From assembly GCF_004123905.1 (NCBI RefSeq), contig NZ_MZXW01000026.1, positions 1 through 64,000 of the forward strand: a stretch of DNA of 64,000 bases, given 5' to 3'. The position numbers and the translations under genes are program-made. Positions 59,786 to 64,000 of the stretch are shown piece by piece (within the stretch, counting starts at the first letter, position 1; each line of letters starts with the position of its first letter). Under the pieces are notes generated by a model, which searched no databases, was not told the DNA's origin, and saw only the letters and a program-made list of their open reading frames with translations. The stretch comes from Bradyrhizobium betae. GTDB lineage: Bacteria; Pseudomonadota; Alphaproteobacteria; Rhizobiales; Xanthobacteraceae.

Positions 59786-61867
59786 ATGGCAATGTTTAAG
59801 AAATCGGTAAGCTCGCTTCTCCTGACCCTGATGGCCCTGCTGGCGGCCGGCGCGTTGGCCTCCACGGCGATCCAGATGGTCGGAGCCTTTGGCCGCTACA
59901 GCGACAGTCTCGAAACCGCGCGGCTTGCCGCCGCCGACAAGGCGATCTTCCACGGCGTGCTGTCGCTCCGCAACAATCGCGGCGATGCCCAGAGCGCGAT
60001 CCTCGGCGAAGACGATCCGCGCGCCAAGCTCGGTGCCGCCGAGAAGGCCGAGCAGGCCGGCTATGAAGCCATCCTCGGCGCGCTCTCCACCATCGAATTC
60101 GCCCGGCGCGATGAGCTCGCGAGCACGCTGAAGCAGCGCTGGAACGAAGCCGCACCGCAGTTCCAGTTGTTCCATGATGAGGCCAAGCTTCCGCGCGCCG
60201 ATCGCAAGATGGAACGGACCAATCCCTGGTACGACGCCGTCACCAAGGTGATCGACACCGCCAATCTGGCGTCTACCGCGGTATCGAACCGCGCCTGGCT
60301 GGACGATCCCTTCATCGCCCGCATGATCCAGGTCCGCCGCTTCGCCTGGCAGGTGCGCGACCGTTATGGAGTCCATTGCTCGTCGCTTCGCGCGAACGTC
60401 AACAGTAGCAAGCCACTCGACGACGCTCAGAAGCGGTCGGTGGCGCAATGGGACGGCACCATTGCCTCCGGTTGGGCCGGCATGGCCGAGTTGCTGGGTG
60501 CGCCGGACGTGGCGGCGGAGCTGGTTACGGCAGCGACGGAGGCGAAGGCCAAGACCGATGGCGTCCTGAAGCAGATCGGCGAGCTCACGAAGAATTTCGA
60601 CGGCAGTGGCAAGCCCGCGCTTCCCGCCTCGGAGTGGAACGTGCTGTGCCAGTCGCCGTTCCCGCTCATTGCCGGGGTCGCAAACAAAGCGCTGGACCAG
60701 TCGATCGCGCGCGCGGAGGCGGTTCAGGCCAAGGCGCTGACCAATCTCGTGGTGCAGTCGCTCGCCTTCCTGCTCGCGCTCGCCGTGACCATGGCCGGCG
60801 TCTACGTCGTGCGCAATCGCCTGATGCGCCCGGTTCGCGCCATTCTCGATGCCATCGCGCGCATCGGCGCACGCGATTATGCGACGCCGGTTCCGCAGTC
60901 CCGCTATCCCGACGAGTTCGGCACCATGGCCGCCGCGCTCGAAAGCCTGCGTGAGAGCGCTGCGACCGCCGAACGTCTCGGCCAGGAGCGCGAATCGCAG
61001 CAGGCGCTGCAGCTCGCCCGCTCCGGCACCGTGGACGAGGCCTGCCGCAGCTTCGACGACACCGTGCAGGCCGTCATTCACAGCGTCGCTGCGTCGGCCC
61101 GGGAGCTCGACGCCACCGCGACCGACGTGCGCACGCTGGTCTCGGAGTCGAGCAGCCAGACCGCTGCGGTCGCCTCCTCTGCCGAGCAGGCCACCAACAA
61201 TCTCGAGACCATCGCGGCCGCGACAGAGGAGCTCTCTGCCTCCGTCGGCGAGATTTCCGCGCAGGTGCAGTCGAGCGCGCGCGAGGCCCGCGAAGCCGTG
61301 TCGCAGGCCGAGCGGACCAACGCGACGGTCGAGATCCTCGACCAGACCGCAAGCCGCATCGGCGAGGTCGTGAAGATGATCAACGCCATTGCCGGCCAGA
61401 CCAACCTTCTGGCGCTGAACGCCACCATCGAAGCGGCCCGTGCCGGTGAGGCCGGCCGCGGCTTTGCCGTGGTCGCCGGCGAGGTCAAGAGCCTCGCCGC
61501 TCAGACCGCGACGGCGACGGAAGAAATCTCGCGCCAGGTCGCGGAGATCCAGGGCGCGACAGGCCAGGCGGTGACCGCGATCCGCTCCATCGGCGGCGCC
61601 ATCAGCGGCATCGACGAGAAGATGACGGCGATTGCCGCCGCCGTGGAACAGCAGCGCGCGGCCACCACCGAGATCTCGCGCAACTTCCAGCAGGCCGCCC
61701 AAGGCACCCGCGAGGTCACCGACACCATCGGCAGCGTCGCCAAGCTCAACGAGGAGACCGGCAACGCCGGCACGGTGCTGTCCGACTCCGTGAAGAAAAT
61801 GTCGGCCGATGCCGATCGTCTCCGCGTCGCGGTCGAGGGTTTCCTCGGCGCAGTGAAGACGGCTTAA
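59786..61867 (+). CDS. Methyl-accepting chemotaxis protein
   Basis: About 693 residues. One membrane segment (SLLLTLMALLAAGALASTAIQMVGAF), a large periplasmic sensor domain (about 35-330) with two cysteines (VHCSS, NVLCQS), a second segment (ALTNLVVQSLAFLLALAVTMAGVYVV) and a HAMP domain are followed by the signalling domain. Its tip is IAGQTNLLALNATIEAARAGEAGRGFAVVAGEVKSLA. The ligand is unknown. There is no CheR-binding tail. The start is uncertain; ATGs at 59744 and 59792 are alternatives. Confidence 0.9.
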   Translation: MAMFKKSVSSLLLTLMALLAAGALASTAIQMVGAFGRYSDSLETARLAAADKAIFHGVLSLRNNRGDAQSAILGEDDPRAKLGAAEKAEQAGYEAILGALSTIEFARRDELASTLKQRWNEAAPQFQLFHDEAKLPRADRKMERTNPWYDAVTKVIDTANLASTAVSNRAWLDDPFIARMIQVRRFAWQVRDRYGVHCSSLRANVNSSKPLDDAQKRSVAQWDGTIASGWAGMAELLGAPDVAAELVTAATEAKAKTDGVLKQIGELTKNFDGSGKPALPASEWNVLCQSPFPLIAGVANKALDQSIARAEAVQAKALTNLVVQSLAFLLALAVTMAGVYVVRNRLMRPVRAILDAIARIGARDYATPVPQSRYPDEFGTMAAALESLRESAATAERLGQERESQQALQLARSGTVDEACRSFDDTVQAVIHSVAASARELDATATDVRTLVSESSSQTAAVASSAEQATNNLETIAAATEELSASVGEISAQVQSSAREAREAVSQAERTNATVEILDQTASRIGEVVKMINAIAGQTNLLALNATIEAARAGEAGRGFAVVAGEVKSLAAQTATATEEISRQVAEIQGATGQAVTAIRSIGGAISGIDEKMTAIAAAVEQQRAATTEISRNFQQAAQGTREVTDTIGSVAKLNEETGNAGTVLSDSVKKMSADADRLRVAVEGFLGAVKTA

Positions 61868-61990
61868 CTTCTTAGTTCTTCCATCCAACGTCGTGCGATC
61901 GGCATTGCCGCCGGTCCGCGCGGCGGCTACATCTGTGCCGCCGCGTGGACGCGGCAACAGACGTAAGACACATCAGGGATGGAGAGTTCG

Positions 61991-62929
61991 ATGCCGGTCA
62001 CCCCACACAAGGCCCAGCGCCCCTATCGCGGCGTGTTCCCGGTCGCGCCCACCATCTTCGACGAGCGCGGCGAGCTCGACCTCGAGGGCCAGCGCCGCTG
62101 CATCGATTTCATGATCGACGCCGGCTCGCACGGAATCTGCATCCTCGCCAATTTCTCCGAGCAGTTCGTGCTCACCGATGCCGAGCGCGAAACCGTGATG
62201 CGTGCGGTGATGGAGCATGTCGCGGGTCGGGTTCCCGTGATTGTCACCACCACGCATTTCAGCTCCGCCGTTTGCGCCGCGCGCAGCCAGCAGGCTGAAG
62301 CGGCAGGTGCCGCCATGGTGATGGTGATGCCGCCCTATCACGGCGCGACCTTTCGCGTGCCCGAGAAAGGCGTGGTCGAGTTCTTCAAGGTGCTTTCCGG
62401 CGCGATCAACATCCCCATCATGATCCAGGACGCGCCGGTCGCCGGCACGCCGCTGTCGGTCGAGCTGCTGGCGCGGCTGGCGCGCGAACTCGCCAATATC
62501 CGCTATTTCAAGATCGAGGTAGCAGGCGCGGCTTCAAAGCTCCGCAGCCTGATCGAGGCAGGCGGCAAGGATATCGAGGGCCCCTGGGATGGCGAGGAAG
62601 CGATCACGCTGCTCGCCGATCTCGATGCCGGCGCCACCGGTGCCATGACCGGCGGCGGATATCCCGACGGCATCCGCCAGATCATCGATCCCTATTTCGC
62701 CGGCGATCGGGAGAAGGCGAAGGCCGCCTATGAGCGCTGGCTGCCGCTGATCAATTACGAGAACCGCCAATGCGGCCTGATCGCGTGCAAGGCGATGATG
62801 CAGGCCGGTGGCGTGATCAAGTCGGACGCGGTGCGACATCCGTTGCAGCCGCTGCATCCGGCGACAAGAGCGGGATTGCTGGAATTGGCCAAGGAGCGCG
62901 ACGCGCTGGCATTGCGGTGGGGGAAGTAA
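61991..62929 (+). CDS. Atypical DapA family protein
   Basis: A 312-residue TIM-barrel protein of the DapA superfamily with the likely Schiff-base Lys in IRYFKIEVAG. The usual GTTGE motif is replaced by ANFSEQF, and the Tyr of the typical YNxP motif is missing (MIQDAPVAGT). It may therefore act on a different substrate from classic DHDPS. GGAGAG lies upstream of the second ATG. It is convergent with the ABC binding-protein gene. Confidence 0.85.
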   Translation: MPVTPHKAQRPYRGVFPVAPTIFDERGELDLEGQRRCIDFMIDAGSHGICILANFSEQFVLTDAERETVMRAVMEHVAGRVPVIVTTTHFSSAVCAARSQQAEAAGAAMVMVMPPYHGATFRVPEKGVVEFFKVLSGAINIPIMIQDAPVAGTPLSVELLARLARELANIRYFKIEVAGAASKLRSLIEAGGKDIEGPWDGEEAITLLADLDAGATGAMTGGGYPDGIRQIIDPYFAGDREKAKAAYERWLPLINYENRQCGLIACKAMMQAGGVIKSDAVRHPLQPLHPATRAGLLELAKERDALALRWGK

Positions 62930-62957
62930 GTCCCTCCGCCGTCACTCAGTCTCTCCG

Positions 62958-63045
62958 CCGTCATTGCGAGGAGCTCTTGCGACGAAGCAATCCAGACCGC
63001 TTCCGCGGAAGATACTGGATTGCTTCGCTTCGCTCGCAATGACGG
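62958..63045. repeat. Dispersed palindromic repeat, family D
   Basis: CCGTCATTGCGAGGAGC at the left pairs with GCTCGCAATGACGG at the right. The inner arms GAAGCAATCCAG / CTGGATTGCTTC also pair. This GCAATCCAG-type repeat is widespread in alphaproteobacterial genomes. It lies between two convergent genes. Confidence 0.8.
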
Positions 63046-63090
63046 TGTTGGGGCAGACGTGCCCACCTTACGGCACTGATGTCCGCCGCC

Positions 63091-64000
63091 TCACTCCACT
63101 CCGATCGTCGTCAGATCCTGGAACCAGTGCTGCGCCTGCACGAACTGCTTCACCTTCGGCGACAGCGCGTGCGGGTTGGTGTCGTGGACGACCCAGACCA
63201 GCACGGCATCATCGACGATCAGCGCATGCGCCTGGGCGATCAAATCGTCCTGCTTGGCCGTGTCAAACGTCTGCTTGGCCTCGTTGATCAGCGCGTCGAC
63301 CTTCGGGTTCTTGTAGCCGCCCCAGTTGACGCCGACCGGCGCGATCTGGTCGGAGGCGAAGAAGCGGACGATGGCGTAGAGCGGATCTGACGTGACATAG
63401 GCGATGTTGTTGGCGGTGATGCCGGCGTTCATCTCGTCGGCTGCGCCCTTGCGCCAATGCGTGTAGAGCGTTTCGAGCTCGACCACCTTGAAGTCGATCT
63501 CGATGCCGATCTCTTTAAAGCTCTGCTGCAAAAATTCGTTCATCGGCAGCGACAGCATCTGGCCGGTCCCGCCCTGTGCGATGATGAAGGTGGCTTTCAG
63601 CGGTTTTGCCTTGGAGTAGCCGGCCTCCTCGACCAGCTTCTTGGCGGCAGCAAGATCATATTTCAGCTCGAAGGTCGGCTTGCCGAACCACGGGCTCGAT
63701 GGGTCGACCTGGCCCTTGGCCGGCTTCGCCAACCCGTTCATCAGGCCGACGACTTCGTCGCGGTTGATCGCGAGATTCAGTGCCTTGCGCAGGCGGATGT
63801 CGGTCCAGGGCGAGCCCGGCAGCACGCTGAGATGATAATTCCAGACATGCGGCGTGACGTTGTCGACGATCTTCATGCCAGCCGCCTTCAGCTGCGGCAC
63901 GGCATCCGGCGCCGGCGTCTCGATCAGGTCCACTTGCCCCGCGAGCAGCGCATTGGTGCGCGTCAGCGCTTCCGGCATCGGCACCAGCACGATCTTGTCG
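63091..64000 (-). CDS. Peptide/opine-type ABC transporter substrate-binding protein, 3' part only
   Basis: The C-terminal ~303 residues of a family 5 extracellular solute-binding protein; the gene begins beyond the right edge. KIVLVPMPEALTRTNALLAGQVDLIETPAPDAVPQL, SPWTDIRLRKALNLAINRDEVV and GYSKAKPLKATFIIAQGG are typical. It probably delivers peptides or opines to an ABC importer encoded outside the window. Confidence 0.9.
   Translation of the reverse strand, partial: DKIVLVPMPEALTRTNALLAGQVDLIETPAPDAVPQLKAAGMKIVDNVTPHVWNYHLSVLPGSPWTDIRLRKALNLAINRDEVVGLMNGLAKPAKGQVDPSSPWFGKPTFELKYDLAAAKKLVEEAGYSKAKPLKATFIIAQGGTGQMLSLPMNEFLQQSFKEIGIEIDFKVVELETLYTHWRKGAADEMNAGITANNIAYVTSDPLYAIVRFFASDQIAPVGVNWGGYKNPKVDALINEAKQTFDTAKQDDLIAQAHALIVDDAVLVWVVHDTNPHALSPKVKQFVQAQHWFQDLTTIGVE

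Overview
The window looks like chromosomal DNA of a Bradyrhizobium-type alphaproteobacterium. This rests on the high GC content, the rpmH-rnpA-yidC-engB-argB-dapD-dapE gene order, an Irr-type iron box upstream of a TonB receptor, several families of dispersed palindromic repeats, and protein sequences that read like Bradyrhizobium. That assignment is an inference from the sequence alone. Coding density is high, many genes overlap by 1-8 bases, and no CRISPR array, rRNA or prophage was seen.

Layout. 1-127 is the end of an IS481-like insertion sequence running off the left edge. 170-9747 is a housekeeping block on the minus strand: rpmH, rnpA, yidC, engB, a DUF423 protein, argB, a DUF1036 protein, a HAD nucleotidase, dapD, a DUF805 protein and dapE, with palindromic repeats in its gaps. 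10112-13171 holds an orphan histidine kinase, tRNA-Arg(ACG), a secreted protein and a lipoprotein. 13237-18097 is an IclR-controlled acyl-CoA operon (enoyl-CoA hydratase family protein, ADP-forming acyl-CoA synthetase, orphan Bug-type binding protein). 18156-25945 carries a TPR-glycosyltransferase, a Tat-exported class V aminotransferase, a fatty acid hydroxylase, a membrane AraC regulator, and a divergent MFS/TetR pair with two clear operators.

25951-34852 is the most accessory-like stretch. It has an orphan HigA-like antitoxin with its operator, small hypothetical genes, a probable terminator with no obvious gene, a truncated RidA gene, an Rrf2-methyltransferase pair with a perfect operator, a Phd antitoxin broken by a 7-bp duplication, and YgiQ. 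34859-38024 is a GntR / FAD oxidase / DapA-family divergon. 38124-44087 is an iron-uptake operon (ICE box, TonB receptor, ferric-binding protein, PepSY protein) followed by a three-domain rhodanese protein. 44363-48198 has serA, a patatin-like lipase and a GntP-type permease.

48220-52699 is a tightly coupled four-gene cassette: TelA, a lipoprotein that fuses a solute-binding region to a VWA domain, XpaC, and a Tat-exported solute-binding-like protein. It has no transporter genes and is the best candidate here for a poorly described system. 53004-64000 carries a tannase-family esterase, an EmrAB-type pump with its TetR regulator, a MarR-enoyl-CoA isomerase operon whose mRNA may be leaderless, a chemoreceptor, an atypical DapA-family protein, and the 3' part of a peptide-type ABC binding protein running off the right edge.

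Starts were chosen from ribosome-binding sites, signal peptides and overlaps, and several differ from the longest open frame. Family names come from recognition of motifs and sequence character; no database search was run.
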